From NCBI GenBank assembly GCA_003991915.1, contig RQTK01000337.1:186001-250000 (forward strand): DNA of 64,000 bases, in the 5' to 3' direction. How positions within the stretch are numbered: position 1 is the stretch's first letter; the number at the start of each line of letters is the position of its first letter. This DNA is from Elysia chlorotica. Taxonomy: Eukaryota; Mollusca; Gastropoda; Plakobranchidae. Made by a program: the position numbers and the translations under genes. Shown here one piece after another: positions 53,658 through 64,000 of the stretch. Under the pieces are notes generated by a model, which saw nothing but the letters and a program-made list of their open reading frames with translations, was not told where the DNA came from and searched no databases.

Positions 53658-56600
53658 GAAGTAGAAGTAGAAGGAAAAAGAAGGAGGAGGAGGTTAGCAA
53701 ATTGTTTGGCTATGAATTAATACAATTACAAGGGATCTGATTGTTTTTAGCATGTGAAATAGATACCCGATTACTCTTTGAAGGATATATTTTTCAAAAG
53801 ACATTATCATGCATGATTACAACCAACAATAACAACAAGAAAATCTAATAACATACTTTATTGTGCATGTGTTTTTAATTCAGAAACTTATTTTTAAACA
53901 AATTGTAAAGCACTTCAAATGAGAGATATTTATTTCAACAATAGACTAATATAAATAATACTAATTATTACGTGTGGCTTTTCCTGCATTTTGACAAATT
54001 GTTTCTCTCTGTTTATTGCAGCGCTGACGGTAACTATGAGGTCACCCTCATGACTAAAGCGACCCTACACTCCAATGGAAATGTTGTGTGGGAGCCACCT
54101 GCAATTTATAAGAGCTCTTGCACTATTGATGTCGAGTTTTTTCCTTTTGACGAGCAAAGGTAATGCAGAGTAGATGAAAATAATGACCTCAGAGTATTAC
54201 TTCTATCTTATAATAATACATTCTGTTTGAAATGATTTGGCTTATGCTATGTCCAATGTATTAAAGCCACCCATCCATGTACAACTCTACATGTCAATCT
54301 CATCTTTCGATATATAATACATTTCTCCGTGTTGAATTGACATATCCTCTCTTGCAGTCACACGTAAAGCTGCCCATAGAAATAGAATGTTAGGCGTGAA
54401 TATTTTATATAAATAATAAGTTTTCCTTTTTTGAAAAGATTAAAGTATATTTAGGCTGCTTTGTGTCCATGTTTCACGATGCCGGTCTCTTCTCTAACCG
54501 TATCGGCTACCAAAGCAGAAGGCACGTCGGTTAGTTCTTCCACACTTGTGCTCACTGTGGGAGTAGATTTAGAGAAGTCATTATTCAAAGCTACAAAAAT
54601 TGCTTTAGTTTGGGTATGCGATGCTACCTAGATTTTTCCGATACGAACTTAAACTACCAAGGCAATATATTTTATTATAGTAGTATTTGTAACGACAAAA
54701 AATAGTGTATGTTTCGCATCCAAAAGAAAGAAGAATGAATTTACGATAAGTTTTAGTACAAATGGTTTTAACTTCACCATTATAATTCGGCGAGGAGAGC
54801 GTTTAGATACCGTATATTTAGTGTCATGCTTTTTCAAAAACTAATTGGAAAACAGACGCGATTAGCTAGAAAGTAAAATCAAAATTAGCGTAATAATAAT
54901 GTTTTGTTTGAAATGTGTTCCGGGGTAGGAAAACCTTTTGAGTAAATTATAGTTTTAGCTTATTAATATATACTCATGAAAAGGCCTTTTTCTCTGATTA
55001 TATACTTGATTCGAATTGTAATTGTAAGTTTGGTGATGGATAAGCAAGTAAATGAGAACATCCGCCGATTTCTAGTATTAAACATGAAATAATGTAACAA
55101 TTGAATGTTTTCTCTAAACTTTATATAAATGCGAAATTATATTGTGATGTTGTTGCTATTTAAGTATGGTAGTTTTGTCTCCCCCGAACTTTTAAAATAT
55201 AGTTCTGTTTCGTGCGGATAAATTAATTTATTCAGCACAGCAAAGTAAAAGTATTTTAGATTATTCTCAGTTCGTCTACCTGTGCAACAAATAAAATACT
55301 CTATATTCTACATAAACGCCTTTATGACTTACTGCTTTGCTTGGAAGTGCTGTAGCATCTGTCACCTTTATCACTCTGATCTGTAGTGATCCAGCTCGAC
55401 GCATAGTCCTGCCTAACCTTTCTACCTTTAGTCCGCTTGGAGAAACCTGCACGCCAAGGGCTGCGGCTCATGCGCTGATTTTTGCTACTGGCCACCTCCA
55501 TCACGCCATCGTTGATGTTCACTTCCAGGCCACGGTTCCTGGTCCAGGTCTCTAGTCGGTTGATGAGGAATTTGTTGGAGAATGGTCTGGGTAACCCCCC
55601 TGCGCCAGGAATTGAATTTGTATTTTGCAGACTTAAGTTAGGTTTTCCCTGCTCAGGGTTTTTCTTTTTCCTGCTGAATACCCCGTAGATTTTTTGCAAT
55701 ATACCTGGCGTCTCAAGCTCATCGCTTGTCGTATTCACTTCAGTCGTTTTCATAGCCGGCTTAGCGATAGCTCTCGATCCAGTCGCATAACAGGTTGGTT
55801 TGTCACCTATAAAAGATTGATCTTTCTGTCTTGTTGCCAAAGTGGACAAGCTGCTGCCTTCCAGGGTGCCCATTTCGTCTTCTGAACTGGAAGATGAGGT
55901 TGTCACATCGCTTGTAGTGTAGTCGGATTCGTCTTGATTCCTCCACCTGGACGTGTTTGTGTCGCTCATTGTGCTGCTGCCACTACTAGTGTACGAGGAT
56001 GTGGATGTGCTTGAATATGATCTTGAAACAGTTGCAGAGGAGGTGTACGTTGAAGAAGTCTTTTCCTTGCTTGACGCGGCACCAGGCTTTTTGTTTCCAT
56101 TTGGACTGTATATTTTATTGCGAAACCACCTCACCCTGCTCGTATCTTTGAGACACTCGGGCTCTTTGATGTTAGGAGATTTTGACGGTTCTGGGTGTAA
56201 GTATATTGTGTCAGACCTAATGGGAAGCTTGTCGTTGCCGACAAGCTCATTGCTGAAGCTCACTCCAATAGCTAACTTGCTTTGGTCTTGGTGGAGGTAT
56301 TGGCCGTCATTTGTTTGGGATACTTCGCATTGTGACTGTTGACTCTGAGACTTAAGGCTGGTTGTTTCTACAGATTGCTGTGTGCCTATTGTTAGATTTA
56401 CCTCTTCCTGGCCTGTTGGGGTTTCGGTAGGCAATTGTAAGTTTTCTTGCTGCTCTTGTATAGTGCTTATTTCCGTAGATACCTCTGCTGACGTTTTCGT
56501 GGTGATTTCTTGTTTGAAACTGTGATGAGACCCATTATTAACAGAATTTTTTGCGTCATTGGAGTGCGATTCCTCTGTAATTTCACCAGTTTCATTTTTA

Positions 56601-59600
56601 AAATAAAACCCTTCAATTTCGGTTCCCTTGGACCCGCTATCTCTTGATGAATGTTTACCTCCATGGTGTTGCGCTAACCATTTTGCTACCCGCTCTATTT
56701 CCTCTTCGTCGGGTGGTTTTAGCTTTTCGCCTCGAGGGTAAGTCCACCACCATAGCTTTTTGCTGATTCTGAAATCTATTTTCCTTCGTTTGTTTTTGAC
56801 ATTAGGCTGTTTTGTCTTTCCTTTGCGAATTTTGGTCTGAGTGACGGCGACGGCATCTCCGCCACCGATATACGCCAAATTCTGGTCGTAGAGCTTTACT
56901 GCTCGCTGGAAAGCCCGGTTATTTGGGAACATACCCCACTGAGAGGTTCGGGGATCGATTCCTTTCGCCGCTTCTTTAAGGATTCTTTTGCGCTGATGAA
57001 GTAGAAGATACGCAACTGCAATCCACATGAGCACTCCCGTTAATATTATACCGCCAATCAAAAGCACAGCCTGTATGTAGAATTTTTGTACGCAAATAAA
57101 TGAGATACATGAGGCCGAAAGAAAGTATGCGGTAAGTGCTAACACATTATGCGACGATGGATATAATTCGAATATTTTTTATGAACATCGTGTTTTTTTA
57201 TCCTAGCACATTATTTAAAGATGTGTCTAAATAGTTATCTGTCGTCTACTGTACTGTCTTGTTATGTCGCGCGCTTGTTCGGATAGGAGCAATGTTCTTC
57301 TGATTGCATTATCTTCCAGTTAAGTTTCCAGAAATTCAGAACGTGCACATGTACAAGTCATCGTCAATTTGTAACATTGTATAAACTGAAAATTATTTCT
57401 TAAAAATAGGTGCATACGCTTAAGTAAACTAAACGCAACTGAACCAGGTCATATTAGGAGACACGCTTACCTCGAAATTGGTTAATTCTGATTCCAATGC
57501 GCGATGATGAATGCCATCTACATTAATCTTGTACTGACAAAGGGAACCATAAGATGAATCCTCGCATGCGAGGCATGTTCCTGAAATCGCGTTACACAAA
57601 CGATGAAAGCAATCCTGGCTGCAGTTGAAGTAGCAGTTAGCGCCATACTTGCTTTCTGGGCATGTCGTGTTGCAAAAAGGGCCCCGGAACCCAGAAAGGC
57701 AGCCTGATACACACTCCCCTGTCTCGTGATTACAGGGCGAACCCTCTGCGCAGGTTGCGGGGCAATATGATAAACAGCCCTGTCCGTACATCTGGGGTGG
57801 GCACTTTAGTTTACAAGTTAGCCCGAAATATCCAGGTTTACAGCCATCAAGACAATGCCCATTGGTATGAACGCAGTAGCCTTTCTCACAAGTTTTGGAA
57901 CATTGAGAGTCACAGGCATTGCCATAGAACCCTTGGGGGCATTTTTCATTACAGTATTCGCCCCTATAACCCGTTGCACAGGCCTCGCACGAACCGTTCG
58001 CTCTCAAACATTTTCCATCTAAACAGTTTTGTGGGCAGGTGAACTCACACTCAGGACCGTACCTGCCCTTTGGACAGTTAAGACAGGAACCCGATTCCGC
58101 ATGGCACCCATCTAAGCAGTTTGGCGAGCATGTCTCCATGCACGACTCGCCTTTATACCCCAACGCACACATATAGCAATTCTCGGTCTCACTGCAACGG
58201 GTGTCAAGACATATACCATTGCAATGTTCTGCGCAAATAGGTTCCGTGTTTTCAACAGAATTTGTTATAAGTGGTTTTTTAAAACTGCTGAGACAAGAAA
58301 TGCAATCTTTTAAAGTTTCCATACTCTGGTTCTTACAAATAATTAAGCAGTGTTGTTGGAGTCGACGGCATGTTTTAGGAGTACATTCACAGTGTTTTAT
58401 CGAAGTATCGGAACTTGAAGTTTGGTTACAAAATCTCCGCTCAAAATCTGAAATGCTTGATTCAAAACAATCACCTGCACAAGGAAGCGAAGGTAAACAG
58501 TCTTGTGAAAGTATTGAAGAAGACACTTGCAGATAAGAGAAGTAGAAGCGTGACAGAAAGAACATGACAGCTGATAAAAACATCTTGTCCGAGAACATTT
58601 AGATTTGAATCTAGATCTCATTAGGTGATTTCAAATTCATTAGACATCTACGGTAGTTTCCGCTTTTGATTATAACGTGGAGTTAGGCAGTTTATTGGTT
58701 TTAGAGGAATTTTTTTTAGTTTCATCATGCGCACCGAAGACATTTTTTAGAAATTATTATAATAAATTATCATACTAATTTACATTCAAATTTTGAAAAA
58801 AGGAATATTGATTGGTATAAATTCTAATGATAATTGTATTGGTATGGTCCTAATAGTGGACAGAAAAAAGTAGAGAGAAAGAGACGATTTGGAAATCGAA
58901 TGGGGGTAAATGGTGCAGTGACAGGGTGGTAATAATAAGTGCAGTGCACATTTACTGGTAAGTTACACCGTAAATAACGGGCACATTTAACATTATATAT
59001 TAAAAGCCTGGCAATAATTATTGTTCAGAGAACTTTAAGTTGTGACTGAGACAATGTTTAGATTTTCCCTACATTCGTTTTTTTTTCATTATTTGCAGGT
59101 GCAAGATGAAATTTGGCTCATGGACCTACGACGGGGACCAAGTGGATCTCGTGCACGTATGCGCCAAATCACATGAGGCTAATGTTAGCATTAAAAATGG
59201 CATAGACCTTCGCGACTTCTACCCTAGCGTTGAATGGGACATCTTGGAGGTGGATGCTGTGAAAAACATTCGGGAATACCCGTGCTGTTCCGAGAGCTAC
59301 CCTGACATCACGTTCTCAGTACACATGCGTCGCAAGACGCTGTTCCACACAGTAAACCTCATCATCCCGTGTGTAGCCATCTCCTGTTTGACAGTTCTAG
59401 TGTTCTACCTGCCATCAGACTCTGGGGAGAAGATCACCCTGTGTATCTCTATCCTGCTGTCGCTCACTGTGTTCTTTTTGCTGCTAGCGGAGATCATCCC
59501 TCCCACGTCCATTGTAGTTCCACTCATCGGAAAATATCTTTTGTTCACAATGATTCTCGTAACACTTTCTATTATAGTGACTGTCATTGTGCTCAACGTG

Positions 59601-60032
59601 CATTTCCGATCTCCAGCGACACACAGCATGTCGCCCTGGGTGCGCCGGGTGTTTCTCAGCATCTTGCCCCGGCTACTGTTGATGCGGCGGCCGCACCAAG
59701 AGGGGGATGACGGCTCCAGCCCGTCCCTCTGTGGACAGTCCCAGAGACGGGTTGTAGTCAGGACATGCAACGGTCTAGAGCTCCGCAGCCAGCCGGTGGA
59801 TCACTCGATCTCACGCCCGCCGGTTGGCTACAGCTACCAAGATGAGCGTTCACCCAGAATGGGCCGTCCCAACAATCTAGAGGGTCTCCTGCCCATGGAC
59901 TATAAAAAGGACGAAGGGGTTGGAGAAGGAATGGTTCGCAGAACTAGACAGTATTCCAAGGAAATAATGGACGCCATAGAGTCTGTAACATTTATAGCAG
60001 AGCATTTAAAAAATGAGGACCGTGATTCCTCT
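29109..60032 (+). CDS. Gene C: alpha-type nicotinic acetylcholine receptor subunit, 3' end beyond window
   Basis: The ligand-binding alpha subunit of an acetylcholine-gated cation channel. Exons: 29109-29330, 48279-48323, one of 50290-50399 or 51466-51575, 54022-54159, and 59099-60032; 483 residues are visible with either middle exon. Seen in order: a signal peptide (about residues 10-28), the RLYDDLL helix, TTNVWLRQ, a loop A segment, a Cys-loop with 13 residues between cysteines split by an intron, SWTYDG loop B, loop C with YPCC (cysteines at 59283-59288), M1, M2 (GEKITL, Glu at the outer ring), M3 and the cytoplasmic loop ending in a [19 protein letters not shown] helix. No M4 exon is visible before 64000. 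The loop [16 protein letters not shown] and EWDIL stretches are like insect alpha1-4 subunits. Introns are 18.9, 2.0, 1.1, 2.4 and 4.9 kb. Confidence 0.92.
29402..29469. repeat. palindromic (GT)n(AT)n(AC)n microsatellite
   Basis: Starts CATGAGTGTGTG and ends CACACTCATG, with AT dinucleotides between, so the whole tract is an imperfect palindrome 70 bases past the exon 1 donor. Confidence 0.85.
31966..32262. repeat. inverted pair of short AAGACCCGA-type arrays
   Basis: 31966-32027 holds degenerate tandem units of AAGACCCGAAA type; 32211-32262 holds their reverse complement (GTCTTTTCGGGTCTTTTCGG). The arms of about 50 bases are separated by about 180 bases. Confidence 0.7.
32928..33090. repeat. 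(TTG)n microsatellite
   Basis: TTG/GTT triplets with T- and G-rich interruptions. The poly-Val and poly-Asn frames are artefacts. Confidence 0.9.
36225..36410 (-). repeat. candidate interspersed repeat
   Basis: A GC-rich island in AT-rich intron. The minus strand ends in GGTTAAACGCCCTGAGCAC, which recalls the GTTAAAC tail of molluscan SINEs. No second copy in the window, so the call is weak. Confidence 0.3.
39013..39200. repeat. (CTA)n microsatellite
   Basis: Pure CTA triplets at about 39110-39195, preceded by degenerate CTA, CTG and CAA triplets. Confidence 0.95.
41780..42085. repeat. (TCTC)/(TCTA) pyrimidine-rich repeat
   Basis: Degenerate CTCT and CTAT tetramers across 300 bases. The long Ser/Leu-rich open frame over it is an artefact of the repeat. 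Confidence 0.9.
48109..48146. repeat. (AG)n microsatellite
   Basis: About 18 AG units, 130 bases upstream of the 45-base exon of gene C. Confidence 0.9.
48279..48323 (+). CDS. Gene C exon 2: 45-base exon
   Basis: 15 codons, [15 protein letters not shown], between acceptor TTTCCTCAG and donor CAG|GTATGA. Phase 0 at both ends, as in gene B. Confidence 0.94.
50290..50399 (+). CDS. Gene C exon 3a: loop D/loop A segment, tyrosine version
   Basis: The acceptor CACGCACAG precedes GAATGG and the donor is AA|GTAAGT. 110 bases encoding [28 protein letters not shown] and IVLYN. The Tyr at 50392-50394 aligns with Tyr93 of the Torpedo alpha subunit, a loop A contact for acetylcholine. Same length and phases as exon 3b, so only one of the two can be used without shifting the frame. 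Confidence 0.9.
51466..51575 (+). CDS. Gene C exon 3b: loop D/loop A segment, phenylalanine version
   Basis: The acceptor TTTGGAAG precedes GAATGG and the donor is AA|GTGAGT. 110 bases encoding [28 protein letters not shown] and VVLFN. About half the residues equal exon 3a, including VPSQE, which genes A and B lack, so the pair arose by duplication within this gene. Phe (51568-51570) replaces the loop A tyrosine. Confidence 0.9.
51719..51851. repeat. 35-bp direct repeat pair
   Basis: Identical 35-base copies at 51719-51753 and 51817-51851 (starting GTTAAGGGTTAGATAATGAG), 98 bases apart, beginning 143 bases downstream of exon 3b. Confidence 0.93.
52073..52210. repeat. (AGC)/(AGT) microsatellite
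   Basis: AGC triplets, then AGT triplets, then AGTAGC hexamers, in gene C between exons 3b and 4. Confidence 0.95.
53321..53510 (-). mobile_element. SINE body and tail, head replaced by microsatellite
   Basis: The minus-strand copy starts (on plus) with GTTGTTGTTGAGTTGG and contains the family body (ACACGAGACAGGGCGGGGAT, CTGTCTCAGCCGGTCACATT). It ends at GCGCAATCGCCAG, where the tRNA head should follow, and runs into (AAG)n. Confidence 0.85.
53511..53690. repeat. (AAG)n microsatellite
   Basis: About 48 AAG/GAA triplets and then degenerate GTAGAA and AAGG units, grown from the SINE junction. The poly-Arg frame is an artefact. Confidence 0.95.
54022..54159 (+). CDS. Gene C exon 4: first half of Cys-loop domain
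   Basis: The acceptor TTTATTGCAG precedes CGCTGACGG and the donor is AAAG|GTAATG. It encodes [15 protein letters not shown] to FFPFDEQ and two bases of Arg. The intron falls inside the Cys-loop, just before its second Cys, a position absent in genes A and B. Confidence 0.95.
55227..55232 (-). terminator. candidate polyadenylation signal of gene D
   Basis: AATAAA on the minus strand, about 90 bases downstream of the gene D stop codon. Confidence 0.5.
55322..57070 (-). CDS. Gene D exon 2: membrane helix and cytoplasmic tail
   Basis: The minus-strand acceptor TTCTACATACAG precedes GCTGTGCTTT. 582 codons and stop. The open frame extends to an ATG at 57145, but that extension is intron: the acceptor places the helix directly after the ectodomain. 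The C-terminus ends STSKQSSKS. Confidence 0.87.
   Translation of the reverse strand, partial: AVLLIGGIILTGVLMWIAVAYLLLHQRKRILKEAAKGIDPRTSQWGMFPNNRAFQRAVKLYDQNLAYIGGGDAVAVTQTKIRKGKTKQPNVKNKRRKIDFRISKKLWWWTYPRGEKLKPPDEEEIERVAKWLAQHHGGKHSSRDSGSKGTEIEGFYFKNETGEITEESHSNDAKNSVNNGSHHSFKQEITTKTSAEVSTEISTIQEQQENLQLPTETPTGQEEVNLTIGTQQSVETTSLKSQSQQSQCEVSQTNDGQYLHQDQSKLAIGVSFSNELVGNDKLPIRSDTIYLHPEPSKSPNIKEPECLKDTSRVRWFRNKIYSPNGNKKPGAASSKEKTSSTYTSSATVSRSYSSTSTSSYTSSGSSTMSDTNTSRWRNQDESDYTTSDVTTSSSSSEDEMGTLEGSSLSTLATRQKDQSFIGDKPTCYATGSRAIAKPAMKTTEVNTTSDELETPGILQKIYGVFSRKKKNPEQGKPNLSLQNTNSIPGAGGLPRPFSNKFLINRLETWTRNRGLEVNINDGVMEVASSKNQRMSRSPWRAGFSKRTKGRKVRQDYASSWITTDQSDKGDRCYSTSKQSSKS
55322..58598 (-). CDS. 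Gene D: MEGF/scavenger-receptor-F-like transmembrane protein
   Basis: Two exons, 58598-57471 and 57070-55322, joined by a 400-base phase 0 intron; 958 residues. Seen: a signal peptide (about 1-27), a Cys-rich N-terminal part without a clear EMI domain, about nine EGF-like half-modules of the C..G.YG..C type (about 120-355), one membrane helix (377-400, [20 protein letters not shown]) and HQRKR as stop-transfer. The tail is long, Ser/Thr-rich and basic, with a WWW motif near 483-485. The layout is like MEGF10/11, PEAR1, Draper or SREC, so a cell-surface adhesion or engulfment role is a guess by architecture. I saw no NPxY motif in the tail, so Draper-type signalling is not supported. It lies wholly in an intron of gene C, antisense. 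Confidence 0.88.
57471..58598 (-). CDS. Gene D exon 1: signal peptide and EGF-like ectodomain
   Basis: 376 codons from ATG at 58598 to the minus-strand donor TTCGAG|GTAAGC. The leader [20 protein letters not shown] is hydrophobic. The region past the donor in the same frame soon meets a stop and is intronic. Confidence 0.88.
59099..60032 (+). CDS. Gene C exon 5: loop B, loop C, M1-M3, cytoplasmic loop
   Basis: The acceptor TTATTTGCAG precedes GTGCAAG and the donor is TCCTCT|GTAAGT. It completes Arg, then gives [12 protein letters not shown], the [15 protein letters not shown] stretch, YPCC, three helices and a loop of about 120 residues. The open frame runs 21 bases into the intron to TAA at 60051-60053, but the strong donor and the missing M4 favour splicing. 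Confidence 0.94.
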
Positions 60033-62555
<2,523 letters not shown>

Positions 62556-62559
62556 CTTC

Positions 62560-63390
62560 ATCATCATCATCGTGGCTTGTGGGTAGTGTCTGGCCTAGCC
62601 TCCCGTACAATCTGCCTAAAAGCTTTCGGTCTTGAGCGATCCTTCCTGCCTCGCTGTGACTCTTTTGTAGCCAGTCGCTGATGTCATCTTCCTTGTAGGT
62701 CTGACCAGTCTTCGCTTGGCCCCAGCTTTGTTTCTAGGATAATGTCTTTCCAAACTGTCATGTCCTCTCAGGTGCCCAACGTATTTCAGTTTTCTTTCTT
62801 TGATTGTATGCAAAAGCCAATTTGGTTTGATCTTAAGTTCTTTTAGTATGTTGTCATGTCGTCTGTGTGCTGTCCATGGGTATCTAATTATTTTTTGTTG
62901 CATTTTAATTTAAAAGCACACTGTTTCTTTTCATCTGTTTTTGTAATTGTCCAACCTTCAGATCCATATGAAGCAATGGGGAATACGCAAGATCTTATCT
63001 CAGCTGTTGTTTGTTTTGTGTTTTGTTTGTTTTTTTTTTTCTCAAGTTTTTTTCTTTTGTGCCAGGGTTGTTGATATTCTTTTATTTATTTCTGCTGAGC
63101 ACTTGCCGTCTCCGTCAATCCTAGAACCTATGTATTCAAAGTGGTCTACATGCTCCACCATCTCTCCGTTTACTATAAGTTTAAGAAAACTAAAACTTTT
63201 AACACTGACAGGTGCTGTCAATGTTAAAAGTTTTAGTTTTCTTAACATTCAGTAGCAGTCCTTTTTTTCTCTGTGCTCTTTAACTGTTTGGATCAGCATG
63301 TCAAGTACCCAGGGGTTGTAGAGAGCAATGCAATGTCATCAGCTTACCTCAGGTCTCGTAGTTTAATTCCTAGGATTTAACATAAAATAC
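62560..63390 (-). mobile_element. LINE 3' fragment
   Basis: Minus-strand translation, in several frames, shows an ADDIALLST relic of the YADD box (about 63340), VNVKKTK-type and VNGEMVEHVDHFEYIGSRI segments, IRYPWTAHRR, LKYVGHLRGHDSLER and a C-terminal DISDWLQKSHSEAGRIAQDR. This is the C-terminal half of a non-LTR reverse transcriptase with its end, followed by a short GAT-repeat 3' tail near 62560. Frame breaks are several, and the 5' half is absent. Confidence 0.8.
63181..63245. repeat. 31-bp hairpin inside the LINE
   Basis: Arms 63181-63211 and 63215-63245 are reverse complements with one mismatch and a 3-base loop. The right arm carries the element's own KKTK codons; the left arm is the extra, inverted copy. 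Confidence 0.92.
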
Positions 63391-64000
63391 AAGTAAAATA
63401 TGACAAGATTTCCGAGAACATAATTGGCCTCTTTTGAACTAGCACTCAATTTCCTGAATAAATGCTAATTATCCATATGTTTATAGCTCTAGAGATATGT
63501 TTGTTGGCAAGAAACAGAAGTTTAAAATTAATAGTTTAAAAAGGTATATCGGCTTTCACTCCTATCCTAAGCTATGCCTCCGATTGGACCTGTCTAGATA
63601 CACATAAATTTGAATCGTGTGTAGTGCACGATAATTTTCACATATATATGCCTACGACTTAGTGTTACTATTGAATATAGAGTAAGAAGTTCGGAATTAT
63701 TTGGTTCTACATTTATATGCCATTTGGTTAGCTTTATCTTAATTTGTAGGAAGAGTCAAAATGGGGTTATCATTGTAAATCGTCGCAAAGCGCTGCACCT
63801 CCTCGTAACAAGAGGTCAATTTGTGATCTGTTATGAAATTCCATACCCGAAAGTATTTTTTAGTAATTTTCAAAAAGTATCCCATTATAGAGCATATAGA
63901 TTTTGAAATATTTGAAAAATCAAACAAAAAAAAACACCTTAATATTTCTAGTACAGTTAGGACCATAGGACATGAAGTTTCGCAGAAGCACAAACACGAT
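63391..64000. other. AT-rich end of window
   Basis: No feature seen. If gene C continues, this is still intron before its M4 exon. Confidence 0.6.

Larger units (their letters stand above)
54160..59098 (+). other. Gene C intron hosting gene D
   Basis: A 4.9-kb intron. Its left part (54160-55220) and right end (58620-59098) show no feature; the middle holds gene D on the other strand. Confidence 0.85.

Noticed and set aside
53411-53740. Long poly-Arg, poly-Leu, poly-Ser and poly-Val frames at microsatellites here and elsewhere
   Set aside because: They are translations of triplet repeats. Open frames on both strands are expected.

Overview
This window is animal nuclear DNA, most likely from a mollusc and probably a gastropod. 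Genes are split by introns of a few hundred bases to 19 kb, trinucleotide microsatellites are very dense, and one tRNA-headed SINE family is scattered through it. The assignment rests on these general features and on the character of the receptor subunits, not on a database search. There are assembly gaps at 1-258, 13866-14043 and 24071-24072.

The core is a head-to-tail cluster of three nicotinic acetylcholine receptor (nAChR) subunit genes on the plus strand, reconstructed here from splice sites and conserved protein motifs. Gene A (612-3093) is a non-alpha, beta-type subunit whose 5' exons fall in the gap or beyond it. Gene B (6420-16161) is its close paralogue with a full exon set, but it has an in-frame TAG at 15260-15262 in the cytoplasmic loop; gene A has TGG (Trp) at the aligned codon. 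Gene C (29109-60032, continuing past the window) is an alpha subunit with the YPCC vicinal-cysteine motif, resembling the insect alpha1-4 group. It carries two 110-base versions of the same exon (50290-50399 and 51466-51575) that look mutually exclusive and that swap the loop A tyrosine of the acetylcholine site for phenylalanine.

Inside an intron of gene C, on the opposite strand, lies gene D (58598-55322). It is a two-exon gene for a 958-residue single-pass receptor with a signal peptide, about nine EGF-like half-modules of the MEGF/scavenger-receptor-F type, one membrane helix and a 558-residue tail I do not recognise.

The rest is introns and intergenic DNA. Gene B introns hold a degraded Ty3/Gypsy fossil (about 7560-10060) with a SINE inserted in it, a LINE reverse-transcriptase fragment (about 12100-13000) and a SINE tail beside exon 5. 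The A-B and B-C intergenic regions are mostly AT-rich, with microsatellites, SINEs, one LINE remnant and a perfect 33-bp inverted repeat (23312-23418). The 18.9-kb first intron of gene C has no gene I can support. The 3' end of the window holds another LINE 3' fragment (about 62560-63390) with a 31-bp snap-back hairpin.

Functionally, two beta-type subunits next to an alpha subunit could be co-expressed and co-assembled as cation-selective pentamers. Two recoding points stand out: the exon choice in gene C and the stop-for-tryptophan codon in gene B.
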